Source: Actinomycetota bacterium (GTDB lineage Bacteria; Actinomycetota; Acidimicrobiia; Acidimicrobiales; Microtrichaceae). Taken from it: 35,657 nt of DNA. Position 1 is the first letter of the stretch. Each line of letters starts with the position of its first letter. Positions 20,722 to 28,733 of the stretch are shown here, in pieces. The DNA lies in assembly GCA_947473395.1 (NCBI GenBank), contig CANJEC010000004.1, positions 1 to 35,657 on the forward strand. The letters are read 5' to 3'. The translations under genes and the position numbers were made by a program. The notes under the pieces were generated by a model. That model was given only the letters and a program-made list of their open reading frames with translations, did no database searches and had not been told where the DNA came from.

Positions 20722-22521
20722 CTAGATAGAGGCCAAGGAGGAGCCGTCTACCTCATAGAGGGCCGAGGATCCTGCTTGCACAGCAGGGACGAGACCGCCA
20801 GCCTGCGGCAAGATCTGCTCGGCAAAGAATCTTGCCGTGGTGATCTTTGCCGCAAGGTATTCGGTATCTGCAGATCCGGCGTCAAGTTCTGCCTGTGCAG
20901 CAAGTGCTTGTTTGGTCAGTAACCAGCCACCGGTAACGGTTCCAAAGATCCGCAAATACGGTGTAGCTCCGGCGAGTGCCTGAATGGGATCCGCCAAACC
21001 ATTCGTCATGATCCAGTCGGTGACGCCGGTCAAGGCCTCTACTGACTCAGCTAGAGCGGTGCGCATTGAATCGAACTCTTTGCCAGCGGCCTCAAGGTGT
21101 GCATCCGTATCGCGCATGCTCTGAAGATGGCCGTTCACTACTGCGCCCATTCGCAGTCCGAGTTTGCGCCCAACAAGGTCCATTGCTTGGATTCCGTTGG
21201 TGCCTTCGTAAATGGGAGCGATTCGCATATCGCGATAGTGCTGAGCAACACCTGACTCTTCGATATATCCCATGCCGCCAAATACCTGGATTGCGGTAGA
21301 GGTGACCTCCATGCCGATATCAGTACACCAAGCTTTGGTGACAGGAGTGAGCAACTCTGCAAGGTCATCTTGCAGTTCGGCCTCTTCGCCCTCGAGTGCC
21401 CGTGAGAAGTCAATCGCCGCGGCGTTATAGACAATGAGCGCTCGCATAGCCTCAACATGGCTCTTCATGAACAGCAGCATGCGACGCACATCTGGGTGCT
21501 CGATGATGAACGCAGCCTCTTTGGACTCGCCACCGATTTTACGACCTTGCTTGCGCTCTTGAGAGTAGGCAAGGGCTTTTTGGAACGCGGCGTCTCCAAG
21601 TGCCACGCCCTGGATTCCAACGGCAATGCGGGCGGAGTTCATCATGGTGAACATGGCGCGCAGGCCTTGGTTCTCTTCTCCAACTAGGTAGCCAGTAGCG
21701 CCACCCTCATCGCCAAAACTCATGACGCAGGTGGGTGAGGCGTGAATGCCCATCTTGTGTTCAATCGAGACGCAGCGAAGATCATTGCGCTCGCCAGGTT
21801 CACCCTCGGAGGTGAGCAAGAACTTCGGCACAATGAACAGCGAGATTCCACGGGTTCCGGCCGGCGCATCGGGTAGCCGGGCCAGGACCAAGTGGATGAT
21901 GTTTTCTGCCATGTCGTGCTCGCCGAACGAGATGTAGATCTTTGTGCCGGTGACCTTGTAGGTACCGTCGCTTTGTGGAACGGCTTTCGTAGTGCAGAGT
22001 CCGACGTCGGACCCAGCCTGCGGCTCAGTCAAGTTCATGGTTCCAGTCCATTGACCGGTCACCAGTTTGCGCAAGTAGAGCTCTTTTTGCTCCTCGGTGC
22101 CCCATTCCTGCAGGCATTCAATTGCTCCGGTGGTGAGCCCAGGACACATGGTGAGCGCACCGTTGGATGCAGTCTCGAACTCAAGCGCACAGGCTTGCAC
22201 TGCTTCCGGGAATCCAGCGCCGCCAAAGTCAACCTCGGCGTTCAGACCCTGCCACCCCGCTTCGACAAATTTTGCGTAGGCCTCTTTGAAGCCGGCTGGG
22301 GTTTGCACACCCTCAGGTGACCAGACCAAACCCTCGCGATCGCCCGACGCATTCAGCGGGCCAAAAACCTCTTGCATAAACCGGCCTTGTTCCTCGAGTA
22401 CCGAGGCAACGGTGTCTAGATCGGCCTGTGCGTAGAGACTGCTTTGCGAGAGCTGTTCAATCTGGCCGATGTGGCGCAGAGCGAAGAGTGCATCTTTTAT
22501 TGGGGCGCGATAGTCGTACAT
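20722..22521 (-). CDS. Acyl-CoA dehydrogenase, DmdC-like (long form)
   Basis: 599 residues, the length of the DmdC/FadE5-like class that has an extra C-terminal domain, compared with about 380 for ordinary enzymes. It should oxidise an acyl-CoA to the enoyl-CoA with FAD. The N-terminus MYDYRAPIKDALFALRHIG is typical of the class. FAD/substrate motifs are MNLTEPQAGSDVG, KIYISFGEHDM and MMNSARIAVGIQG. The catalytic Glu lies in APIYEGTNGIQAMDLVGRK. The C-terminal domain includes MTNGLADPIQALAGATPYLR and TKQALAAQAELD. DmdC acts on methylmercaptopropionyl-CoA in DMSP breakdown, but related enzymes use ordinary acyl-CoAs and no other dmd gene is present, so the substrate is open. A leaderless -10 box supports ATG 22521. 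Confidence 0.88.
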   Translation of the reverse strand: MYDYRAPIKDALFALRHIGQIEQLSQSSLYAQADLDTVASVLEEQGRFMQEVFGPLNASGDREGLVWSPEGVQTPAGFKEAYAKFVEAGWQGLNAEVDFGGAGFPEAVQACALEFETASNGALTMCPGLTTGAIECLQEWGTEEQKELYLRKLVTGQWTGTMNLTEPQAGSDVGLCTTKAVPQSDGTYKVTGTKIYISFGEHDMAENIIHLVLARLPDAPAGTRGISLFIVPKFLLTSEGEPGERNDLRCVSIEHKMGIHASPTCVMSFGDEGGATGYLVGEENQGLRAMFTMMNSARIAVGIQGVALGDAAFQKALAYSQERKQGRKIGGESKEAAFIIEHPDVRRMLLFMKSHVEAMRALIVYNAAAIDFSRALEGEEAELQDDLAELLTPVTKAWCTDIGMEVTSTAIQVFGGMGYIEESGVAQHYRDMRIAPIYEGTNGIQAMDLVGRKLGLRMGAVVNGHLQSMRDTDAHLEAAGKEFDSMRTALAESVEALTGVTDWIMTNGLADPIQALAGATPYLRIFGTVTGGWLLTKQALAAQAELDAGSADTEYLAAKITTARFFAEQILPQAGGLVPAVQAGSSALYEVDGSSLASI

Positions 22522-22527
22522 CAGGCC

Positions 22528-22533
22528 ATGTTA
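22528..22533 (-). promoter_or_regulatory. Leaderless -10 box (TAACAT) for the acyl-CoA dehydrogenase gene
   Basis: TAACAT on the minus strand is followed by exactly six bases (GGCCTG) and ATG 22521. No Shine-Dalgarno is visible for this gene, consistent with leaderless translation. No clear -35 box. Confidence 0.55.
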
Positions 22534-22602
22534 CCGGTGGGTAAGTTCATCAACACCTCGGCGAACAGAACTCGGGCAAAAAATGAGGGCCGAACCTGTG
22601 GC

Positions 22603-23310
22603 TTAACTCGACAGATGCGGGCTCATCACTGCAATGGGCAACCCGATTCCAACGGAGTTTGTCCGCAATCTGGCAATCTGGCGTCCGGTCTGAACTGCAG
22701 CTTTGGCAGTACCGAGTAGTTCACCAAGCGCCGCTACGGTGCTGTCAAGATCGGTAGCGACGAGTGCCAAGCCAAAGATCTGTGCAGGGGATTCGCTGGC
22801 GGCCTCACCGTGATCGGGACCCATGAGTTCGACAATTACATCGCCTGCCCAAAAGAATGTTTGGCACATCGGCGACCCATAACTCGAAGTGCTTCGACTA
22901 CCGCGGACCTCAAACCCTGCCGACTCAAAGGCGGCGATACTGCGTTGGGAGTCACCTGTGCTGACCACGATGTGGTCAATTGATGTGATGCCATTGGGGT
23001 GAGGCTGCGATGCAACCTCGTTGAGCAAAGGACCTGTGTCGCTAGCTGGCAGCAGTGTCAGGCCATCGATGGAAGGGTGCTCTGAAATCGAACTGCCGCT
23101 ACCGATCCCTTGAATCTGCCAGCCCTGAAAGGGTTCGCCTTGGCCAGTGCACTGAATGATTGTCTGTCCCAGTGTGACCGTGCCCTCTGCCGAGACGAAG
23201 AAGCCCGCAGCGCTCCAAGCGGCAGCAGTATCTCCAAGCCTGAGCAGTTCAAGCTGAAGCGGTCGGGCTGCAGCGGGGCAATCTAGGGGATCAAAAGTGT
23301 CAGCCGGCAT
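22603..23310 (-). CDS. VOC/glyoxalase-superfamily protein
   Basis: 235 residues. The first 95 residues (LQLELLRLGDTAAAWSAAGF and on) look like one diverged beta-alpha-beta unit. From about 108 a clear VOC unit is seen: GITSIDHIVVSTGDSQRSIA, AFESAGFEVRGSRS, QTFFWAGDVIVELMGPDH, then IFGLALVATDLDSTVAALGE. His in DHIVV and Glu in VELMGP are in metal-ligand positions; other ligands in the N-terminal unit are not obvious. VOC proteins are metal-dependent isomerases, lyases or dioxygenases, and the reaction cannot be told. ATG 23310 is chosen over the longer frame because TACCGT ends six bases upstream. The next gene on this strand, the acyl-CoA dehydrogenase, has its own promoter. Confidence 0.75.
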   Translation of the reverse strand: MPADTFDPLDCPAAARPLQLELLRLGDTAAAWSAAGFFVSAEGTVTLGQTIIQCTGQGEPFQGWQIQGIGSGSSISEHPSIDGLTLLPASDTGPLLNEVASQPHPNGITSIDHIVVSTGDSQRSIAAFESAGFEVRGSRSTSSYGSPMCQTFFWAGDVIVELMGPDHGEAASESPAQIFGLALVATDLDSTVAALGELLGTAKAAVQTGRQIARLRTNSVGIGLPIAVMSPHLSS

Positions 23311-23316
23311 GGCGGA

Positions 23317-23326
23317 ACGGTACCGT
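23317..23326. promoter_or_regulatory. Palindromic bidirectional leaderless -10 element (ACGGTACCGT)
   Basis: ACGGTACCGT is a perfect ten-base palindrome. On the minus strand TACCGT (23317-23322) ends six bases before ATG 23310. On the plus strand TACCGT (23321-23326) ends seven bases before GTG 23334. The two -10 boxes overlap by two bases, so two polymerases could not bind both at once and the genes may compete. Confidence 0.55.
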
Positions 23327-23333
23327 GGCCACC

Positions 23334-24017
23334 GTGACCCTGACCGACACGGCGACAAATGAGGTAGATCTCAATCGCCGTGCGCTCACTTGGCTGCTGA
23401 TCGCGGCTGCTGGGTACGTGGCCTGTTCACTGATGGCGAACGTCATGTCCGTCAGGATTCTTCGCGTCGGCCCCGACTGGGCAAGCTTCTCGATTGACGC
23501 CGGAACCCTGACCTACCCGCTCACGTTCACGCTTCGAGACCTTGTTCACAAGGTCGGCGGACGATGGGCTGCCCGGGTCATCATTTTGAGTGCCGCCGCC
23601 TTCAACATTGTGTTAGCGCTCGGGTTGTACCTTGCAGCGATCCTGCCTGCTGATTCAGAGGTGCCAGGGCCGGCACAGGAATGGTTTGGTCCAGTACTCA
23701 ATCCCGTCACCAGAATTGTGCTTGCCTCAGTAGTGGCACAAGTGATCGCAGAGTTCGCTGACACCGAGGTGTATCACCGCTTTGTCATGCGATTCGGGCA
23801 TCGGGTGCAATGGGGAAGAGTGCTGACCTCGAACGCGATCGCAATCCCGATTGACTCAATCGTGTTTGTGCTTATCGCCTTTGGTGGCACGCTTCCCTGG
23901 TCGGTAGCAGTGTCGATCATCTGGGCGAACATCGTGGTGAAAGGCTTGGCCACAATCCTGAGCATCCCGCTGATCTATGCAGTTCCAGAGGACCTGACGC
24001 GACCTCCGCTGGATTGA
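23334..24017 (+). CDS. yhhQ: Queuosine precursor transporter, YhhQ/VUT (DUF165) family
   Basis: 227 residues, six or so membrane helices. YhhQ-type transporters take up the 7-deazapurine precursor (preQ0/preQ1) for tRNA queuosine. Family motifs: LMANVMSVRI, the intracellular DLVHKVGGRWAARVI (usual form DxxxxxxGxxxA), AQVIAEFADTEVYHRFV, and SNAIAIPIDSIVFVLIAFGG. GTG 23334 is preferred to GTG 23325 because TACCGT ends seven bases upstream and GTG 23325 lies inside that box. It is divergent from the VOC gene. No queuosine synthesis genes are in the window, which fits a salvage-only pathway (inferred). Confidence 0.85.
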   Translation: MTLTDTATNEVDLNRRALTWLLIAAAGYVACSLMANVMSVRILRVGPDWASFSIDAGTLTYPLTFTLRDLVHKVGGRWAARVIILSAAAFNIVLALGLYLAAILPADSEVPGPAQEWFGPVLNPVTRIVLASVVAQVIAEFADTEVYHRFVMRFGHRVQWGRVLTSNAIAIPIDSIVFVLIAFGGTLPWSVAVSIIWANIVVKGLATILSIPLIYAVPEDLTRPPLD

Positions 24018-24039
24018 CGGCGCGACTGCAGCAGCGCCG
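24018..24039. terminator. Small GC-rich hairpin after yhhQ
   Basis: cggcgc (24018-24023) and gcgccg (24034-24039) form a six-base stem with a ten-base loop, directly after the yhhQ stop codon. No T-run. The rest of the gap up to the convergent small gene (24040-24140) shows nothing I can name. Confidence 0.35.
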
Positions 24040-24140
24040 AACCTAGGCAGGGTGTTGATACGGGGAACTTCGCCTACAACGTGAACTGCGCTCCTGTCGG
24101 CAGGTGCCAAGAGAAGCGCAGACCAGAATCGGAAAGTGAA

Positions 24141-24230
24141 TTAGGAGTTGCGACCGGCGTTTGGCTTACGGCCATGATTGGCCTTCTTACGCCGCACGTT
24201 TGCTTTTTTCTTCTGCGTGCGTTGTGACAT
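24141..24230 (-). CDS. Small basic protein resembling ribosomal protein bL37
   Basis: 29 residues, strongly basic: MSQRTQKKKANVRRKKA, then NHGRKPNAGRNS. The KANHG.KPNA-like end matches what I recall of bL37, the roughly 24-residue large-subunit protein found in mycobacterial ribosomes. The match is from memory and rests on a short motif. TAACAT ends seven bases before ATG 24230, which favours this start over ATG 24239 three codons upstream and suggests a leaderless message. It is convergent with yhhQ and divergent from ychF, another translation-associated gene. Confidence 0.55.
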   Translation of the reverse strand: MSQRTQKKKANVRRKKANHGRKPNAGRNS

Positions 24231-24237
24231 GGAGAAC

Positions 24238-24243
24238 ATGTTA
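24238..24243 (-). promoter_or_regulatory. Leaderless -10 box (TAACAT) for the bL37-like gene
   Basis: TAACAT on the minus strand is followed by seven bases (GTTCTCC) and ATG 24230. The alternative ATG at 24239 lies within the box, so it cannot be the start if this promoter is used. Confidence 0.5.
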
Positions 24244-24327
24244 GTGGAGGTCACCCCTCGGACTCCAGACGAGCCAGAGCGACGTAGCGCTCAACATGCT
24301 CAGATGGGGAAGGAGCGCTGAACCAAG

Positions 24328-24333
24328 TACCGT
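24328..24333 (+). promoter_or_regulatory. Candidate -10 box (TACCGT) for ychF
   Basis: TACCGT would start transcription at about 24340, leaving a leader of about 44 bases to GTG 24384, which has its own AGGA ribosome-binding site. An ATG sits at 24340, six bases after the box, but its frame is not that of ychF. Confidence 0.35.
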
Positions 24334-24383
24334 GTGGCCATGCTGTGCGAGCCTGTTCAGCACCTCACTTTCAGGAACTTCAC

Positions 24384-25466
24384 GTGGAACGATTTGGATT
24401 TGTCGGCTTACCCAATGCAGGGAAGTCATCGCTATATAACGCTCTAGCCGGTGGGGGTGCCTTGGCAGCCCCCTATGCCTTTGCCACGGTTGACCCAAAC
24501 GTTGGCGTAGCGAAGGTTCCCGATGATCGGTTGCAGCGTTTGGCAATCATGAGTCAGACAAAAACCATTGTTCCCGCCAGCGTGCAGTTTGTGGATATTG
24601 CCGGACTTGTTGAGGGTGCCGCTCAGGGCGAGGGCCTTGGTAATCGCTTCTTGGCTCACATTCGAGAAGTTGACGCGATTGTCTTTATCCTGCGCGCCTT
24701 CATCGACACCGACGTAGACGGATCCTCGGATCCAGTCGACCAACTCAATACCCTCGAAGTTGAGTTGGTGTACTCCGATCTTGAGACCCTTGAGAAGCAG
24801 GCAGACAAAAGGCGCAAGGCGGCTCGGGCAGACAAGACGCTCGCCGATGAGGTGGCTGCAATGGACGCAGCCCTTGAGTTGCTCCAAGCAGGAACCCCCA
24901 TCTATCGCTCCCAGCTTGATGAAGCGCAGCGGCATTTACTGAAACCGTTCTTCTTGCTTACGGCCAAGCCTGCAATGGCTTTGGTCAATCTCGATGAGGA
25001 ACAACTCGTTGACCCCGAGCCCCTTCTAGCTCCAGTACGTGAAGCCTTTGGTTCAGGTGCAGGCGACCAAGTCATTGGCCTGTGTATCCAACTCGAGGCC
25101 GAAGCGGCCATGCTCGATGAAGAGTCACGCGCCGAGATGCTCGAGGCTCTTGGATTGGGTGAAGGTGCACTCCCAGCTTTCTTACACGCGGCCTATCAGA
25201 TGCTTGGCCTGCGAACCTTTTTTACCACCGGAGAGAAAGAGACCCGAGCTTGGACGTTCCGAACGGGATCCAAAGCACCGCAATGCGCTGGAGTGATCCA
25301 CACAGACTTTGAGCGTGGGTTTATTCGAGCAGAGACCATCCACTGGGATGAACTGCTGGAGTTGGGCTCGTGGGCAAAGGCGCGTGAGGTGGGTAAAGCC
25401 CGCATCGAGGGCAAGGAATATGTAGTGGCCGATGGCGACGTGATGGATTTTCGATTCAATGTGTAG
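24384..25466 (+). CDS. ychF: Ribosome-binding ATPase/GTPase YchF (Obg family)
   Basis: 360 residues, matching the usual 363. YchF is an OBG-like P-loop protein that binds ATP and ribosomes and is linked to translation and oxidative stress. G1 is GLPNAGKSS (8-16), the G2 area is AFATVDPNVGV, G3 is DIAGLVEGA and the G4-like site is ALVNLDEE. A coiled-coil insertion (DLETLEKQADKRRKAARADK) follows G3. The C-terminal TGS domain begins FFTTGEKETRAWTFRTGSKA and ends GDVMDFRFNV. GTG 24384 is chosen because AGGA precedes it and it gives the standard ERFGFVGLPN beginning; the upstream extension is not conserved-looking. Confidence 0.96.
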   Translation: MERFGFVGLPNAGKSSLYNALAGGGALAAPYAFATVDPNVGVAKVPDDRLQRLAIMSQTKTIVPASVQFVDIAGLVEGAAQGEGLGNRFLAHIREVDAIVFILRAFIDTDVDGSSDPVDQLNTLEVELVYSDLETLEKQADKRRKAARADKTLADEVAAMDAALELLQAGTPIYRSQLDEAQRHLLKPFFLLTAKPAMALVNLDEEQLVDPEPLLAPVREAFGSGAGDQVIGLCIQLEAEAAMLDEESRAEMLEALGLGEGALPAFLHAAYQMLGLRTFFTTGEKETRAWTFRTGSKAPQCAGVIHTDFERGFIRAETIHWDELLELGSWAKAREVGKARIEGKEYVVADGDVMDFRFNV

Positions 25467-25505
25467 CCGGCCAAAGTTTTTGCGCAGACTGCGTAACTCA
25501 GGGCC

Positions 25506-25829
25506 ATGGCCTGGCTAACCCGAGAGGGGCAGGTGCTAGCTAGTGCCGAGGTTGCACAGACCCGGGCCGAGCGCCGGCGCGGACTTTTGGGCAGAAGTGA
25601 TCTTGAAGGCGTGTTCGTTTTGAAAGCAAAGTCGCTTCATACCGTGGGCATGAAGTTTCCCATTGATGTTGCTTTTTGTAACGCAGAGGGCACCGTGTTG
25701 CGCGTGCTCACCCTCGCACCCAACCGGGTCACGCTCCCGGTGCTTGCTGCAAAATCAGCTGTTGAGGCGCCTGCTGGAGCCTTTCGTCTCTGGGGGGTCG
25801 TGCCTGGCGACCGATTGGAAGTCAGGTAA
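25506..25829 (+). CDS. DUF192 family protein
   Basis: 107 residues, about the size of the DUF192 core. Family motifs are TRAERRRGLLGRSDLEG, HTVGMKFPIDVAFCNAEGTV and the end AFRLWGVVPGDRLEV. Many relatives carry a signal peptide; this one has none and should be cytoplasmic. Function is unknown. ATG 25506 lacks a good Shine-Dalgarno; a near-miss -10 (TAACTC) lies six bases upstream and may indicate a weak leaderless start. The stop overlaps the rsmI start (TAATG), so the two are translationally coupled. Confidence 0.85.
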   Translation: MAWLTREGQVLASAEVAQTRAERRRGLLGRSDLEGVFVLKAKSLHTVGMKFPIDVAFCNAEGTVLRVLTLAPNRVTLPVLAAKSAVEAPAGAFRLWGVVPGDRLEVR

Positions 25830-26680
25830 TGGGGACTGGAAGCCCGCGTTTGGTACTTGTTGGGACACCAATTGGCAACCTTGGCGATCTTTCGGAGCGG
25901 GTAACGCAGGCTTTTGCTGCTGCGGATGTCGTGGCATGTGAGGACACTCGCCGAACCGGCAAGCTGCTCGCCCACCTTGGAGTACGAGCCCCTCGCCTGC
26001 TGCGTCTTGATGAGCACACCGAGTTTGAGCTTGGTCCCGAGATACTCGCCCGAATTTCGAGCGGCGAGGTTGTAGCCGTTGCAAGCGACGCTGGCATGCC
26101 AGGTCTGAGCGACCCCGGCGCAAGAGTCGCCGCACTTGTGGCCGAGGCAGGGTTGCAGATTGAGGTGATTCCTGGCCCGTTTGCAGCAGCCGTTGCATTG
26201 GTGGGGAGTGGGTTATTGACCCACTCTGGCAGATTTGTATTCGAAGGCTTCTTGCCGCGAAAGGGGCCCGATCGGGCTTCTAGGCTGGCGGAGTTGCTGG
26301 GGGAGTCACGCACCATCGTGCTGTACGAAGCGCCACATCGACTTGAGCGAACCTTGACAGACCTAGCGCAGGTGCTCGGCGAAGATCGTCAGGTGGCACT
26401 GTGTCGAGAACTCACCAAGCTGCACGAAGAGACCTGGCGTGCAACGTTGGGGCAGGCCATTGAGCGTTGCCAACAGGTTGCGCCGCGAGGGGAGTATGTC
26501 TTGGTGGTTGACGGCGCTGCGCCGCTACCCGAGGCGACCGATGAGACCATTCTGAGAGCGATCCAAGCGGCCCTCGGCGCTGGGGCTACCCGCCGTGACG
26601 CAGCGGTCAGTGTCGCTCAGCAATTTGGCGTTGCCCCGAACCGCGTGAAGCGGCTGCTCACCCTGTCGGAATCCCCCTAG
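25829..26680 (+). CDS. rsmI: 16S rRNA 2'-O-ribose C1402 methyltransferase RsmI
   Basis: 283 residues, tetrapyrrole-methylase fold. It methylates the 2'-OH of C1402 in the 16S decoding centre with SAM. Motifs: LVGTPIGNLGDLSERV (5-25 region), VVACEDTRRTGKLL, VASDAGMPGLSDPGARV, VIPGPFAAAVAL and FEGFLPRKG, then YEAPHRLERTL. The C-terminal helical part (TRRDAAVSVAQQFGVAPNRV) is a HTH-like segment common in the family. ATG 25829 overlaps the DUF192 stop. Confidence 0.94.
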   Translation: MGTGSPRLVLVGTPIGNLGDLSERVTQAFAAADVVACEDTRRTGKLLAHLGVRAPRLLRLDEHTEFELGPEILARISSGEVVAVASDAGMPGLSDPGARVAALVAEAGLQIEVIPGPFAAAVALVGSGLLTHSGRFVFEGFLPRKGPDRASRLAELLGESRTIVLYEAPHRLERTLTDLAQVLGEDRQVALCRELTKLHEETWRATLGQAIERCQQVAPRGEYVLVVDGAAPLPEATDETILRAIQAALGAGATRRDAAVSVAQQFGVAPNRVKRLLTLSESP

Positions 26681-26715
26681 CTAGAGCCTCAATGGCCCGA
26701 GCTCTGCAAACTGGG

Positions 26716-26721
26716 TACATT
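26716..26721 (+). promoter_or_regulatory. Leaderless -10 box (TACATT) for the PfkB-family kinase
   Basis: TACATT is followed by six bases (GCTGCA) and GTG 26728. It lies 36 bases after the rsmI stop and decides the start of the kinase. Confidence 0.5.
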
Positions 26722-26727
26722 GCTGCA

Positions 26728-27777
26728 GTGATTGAACCAGTGACTTCTGAACAACCCGCTCTGTACCTAGAGCTGAATGGCTCCTCCGAGTTTGTCAATG
26801 ATGTGTGTGGCATTGGCAACGCACTCGTAGACGTTCTCAGCCAAGAGTCCGACGAGTTCGTTCAGTCGGCGGGTGTGCCGAAGGGGTCCATGACCCTCAT
26901 TGACGAGGAGCGAGCGACCTCGCTCTATGCGCAAATGGGTGCCGGCATCGAGATCTCGGGAGGCTCCGCAGCAAACACCATCGTTGGCGTAGCGGCCCTG
27001 GGTGCAACTGCGCAGTACATCGGCAAGGTGCGCGATGACCAACTTGGCGCAGTATTCGCTCACGACATTCGCGCAACAGGAGTGACCTATCAGATTGACT
27101 CAGCAGCCACTGGGCCATCAACAGGTTGCTGCTTGATCTTGATTACGCCTGATGCACAGCGAACAATGAACACCTTCCTCGGCGCATCGGTGCATCTCTC
27201 CCCAGAGGACATCGACCTTGTAGCAATTGCCGCCTCAAAGATTTTGTACCTTGAGGGCTATCTGTTTGACCCGCCAGAAGCGCAGGAAGCCTTTCGTGCC
27301 GCAGCGGCCTGTGCACATGACGCCGGACGCCTGGTGGCTGTGACGCTGTCAGACAGTTTTTGCGTAGAGCGTCACCGTGAGGCCTTCGTCGACCTGCTGC
27401 AGAATCACTCTGACTTGGTGTTTGCCAATGAGGCGGAGATCTGCTCGTTGTTCCAGACAGATTCCTTTGATGAAGCACTAGAGCAAGTCAAAAAACTGAA
27501 CGTGACTGCCGCAGTGACTCGCTCCGAGAAGGGCTCAGTTGTGGTTCATGAAGATCATGTTCTCGAAGTGGCTGCAGCACCACTCGACGACCTTGTAGAC
27601 ACCACGGGTGCTGGGGACTTATATGCAGCAGGCTTTTTGTACGGTGTCAGCCAGGGCCTTGATCTAGCTACCTGCGGTGCCTTGGGGTCGGTGGCGGCTG
27701 CAGAGGTGATCTCACATCTCGGTGCTCGGCCAGTGGCCAGCCTGAGTGAGTTAGCCAAAACGGTTCTTGGTGGCTGA
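26728..27777 (+). CDS. PfkB-family carbohydrate kinase, adenosine-kinase-like
   Basis: 349 residues from GTG 26728. It is a ribokinase-fold enzyme that phosphorylates a sugar or nucleoside with ATP. The substrate half has VCGIGNALVDVL, ISGGSAANTIVGVAALGA (the GG motif) and YIGKVRDDQLG. The C-terminal catalytic motif is DTTGAGDLYAAGFLYG, with the Asp of GAGD as base. The overall sequence resembles the adenosine-kinase-like bacterial subgroup more than ribokinase or fructokinase, but the substrate is not certain. ATG 26692 gives twelve extra residues with no signal. GTG 26728 has the leaderless -10 box. Confidence 0.85.
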   Translation: MIEPVTSEQPALYLELNGSSEFVNDVCGIGNALVDVLSQESDEFVQSAGVPKGSMTLIDEERATSLYAQMGAGIEISGGSAANTIVGVAALGATAQYIGKVRDDQLGAVFAHDIRATGVTYQIDSAATGPSTGCCLILITPDAQRTMNTFLGASVHLSPEDIDLVAIAASKILYLEGYLFDPPEAQEAFRAAAACAHDAGRLVAVTLSDSFCVERHREAFVDLLQNHSDLVFANEAEICSLFQTDSFDEALEQVKKLNVTAAVTRSEKGSVVVHEDHVLEVAAAPLDDLVDTTGAGDLYAAGFLYGVSQGLDLATCGALGSVAAAEVISHLGARPVASLSELAKTVLGG

Positions 27778-27840
27778 GCGGTCCTTGTTCGCAAGTTACC
27801 CAACGACCAACCCATAAGGTCACTAGCTAGTTCCGGCTGA

Positions 27841-28584
27841 TCAGCAGTTCAGGCTGCTCAGCAGTGCAGGCAGTTCACCGATGTGAGCACAACTGTGGAA
27901 TTGCTCGGCCTGCAGATCAGTCGAGTCGTGCTCCTCAAGCGCCCACGTGACGTGATAGGGAACATGCACTGCTTGTGCGCCGAGCTCGAGCACCGGCAGC
28001 ACATCGGAACGAACCGAGTTGCCCACCATGAGGAATTCCTTGGCCGGCACCGAGCGTTGGTGCAGAACTCGCTGGTAGGACGCAGCAGTCTTGTCGCTCA
28101 GAATTTCGATGCCAGAAAAGACCGGGGCGATTCCCGATTGCGCAATCTTGGACTCCTGATGAAGCAGGTCACCCTTGGTGATGAGTAGCAGCTCGTAGGA
28201 CCCAGCAAGTGCATCAAGGGCGGCGGTCACCCCGTCGAGAAGTTCCACCGGATGATTGAGCAGTTCATGGCCCCACTCAAGAATCTCCGCTATGACGGAG
28301 GCTGGGATCTCACCTTCTGATATCTCGATTGCTGTCTCGATCATCGACAAGGTGAACGCTTTTGCTCCGTACCCGAGCAGCTGCAAATTGCGCCGTTCGA
28401 TGTTGATCAGTTGAGTCTCGATGAGATCCCGGCGAGAGGAGTCGCTGCTAGTTGGATTCTGTAGGCGAGAGGCCTGAGTCCACGGGGCAATGAGTTCACA
28501 GAAGCGTTCCGTTGTGAGCAAAAAATGGTTCTCGCTGTGCCAGAGGGTGTCATCAGCATCGAATCCGATTGTTGTTAGCGCCAC
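27841..28584 (-). CDS. HAD-superfamily hydrolase
   Basis: 247 residues. Probable phosphatase with a Rossmann-like core and helical cap. Motif I is GFDADDTLWHSE with nucleophile Asp9 and Asp11. Motif II is LLLITKGD (Thr136), motif III is SDKTAAS (Lys165) and motif IV is MVGNSVRSDVLPVLELGAQA (Asp194). The cap lies at about 20-110. The substrate is unknown; the group includes pyrophosphatase-like and sugar-phosphate phosphatases. GTG 28584 has GGAG seven bases upstream. It is divergent from the methyltransferase gene. Confidence 0.88.
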   Translation of the reverse strand: MALTTIGFDADDTLWHSENHFLLTTERFCELIAPWTQASRLQNPTSSDSSRRDLIETQLINIERRNLQLLGYGAKAFTLSMIETAIEISEGEIPASVIAEILEWGHELLNHPVELLDGVTAALDALAGSYELLLITKGDLLHQESKIAQSGIAPVFSGIEILSDKTAASYQRVLHQRSVPAKEFLMVGNSVRSDVLPVLELGAQAVHVPYHVTWALEEHDSTDLQAEQFHSCAHIGELPALLSSLNC

Positions 28585-28697
28585 AGGTCATCTCCAGGAG
28601 TATTGCCAAATCATGTCAGAGGCTGGCAGCGGCAGGTGGCGCGGAGGAGATCAGGAGGGCAAGTGGGTTGCAAAAAGAAGTATTCGACCAAGACCTG

Positions 28698-28703
28698 TAT
28701 GCT
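28698..28703 (+). promoter_or_regulatory. Weak candidate -10 box (TATGCT) for the methyltransferase gene
   Basis: TATGCT lies about 30 bases before GTG 28734 and just upstream of its AAGGAGG site. The 149-base divergent gap (28585-28733) shows no other gene. No good -35 box at proper spacing. Confidence 0.3.
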
Positions 28704-28733
28704 GTCCCCTTCAGTCAGTTCAAGGAGGACTCG

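Noticed and set aside
24340-24342. ATG six bases after TACCGT, upstream of ychF, as a leaderless start
   Set aside because: It is out of frame with ychF and its frame closes after about 35 codons with no protein-like character; ychF has its own AGGA site at GTG 24384.
24018-24383. tRNA or riboswitch in the gaps around the bL37-like gene
   Set aside because: No cloverleaf pattern with a T-arm GGTTCNA or terminal CCA-side pairing and no known riboswitch core could be found.
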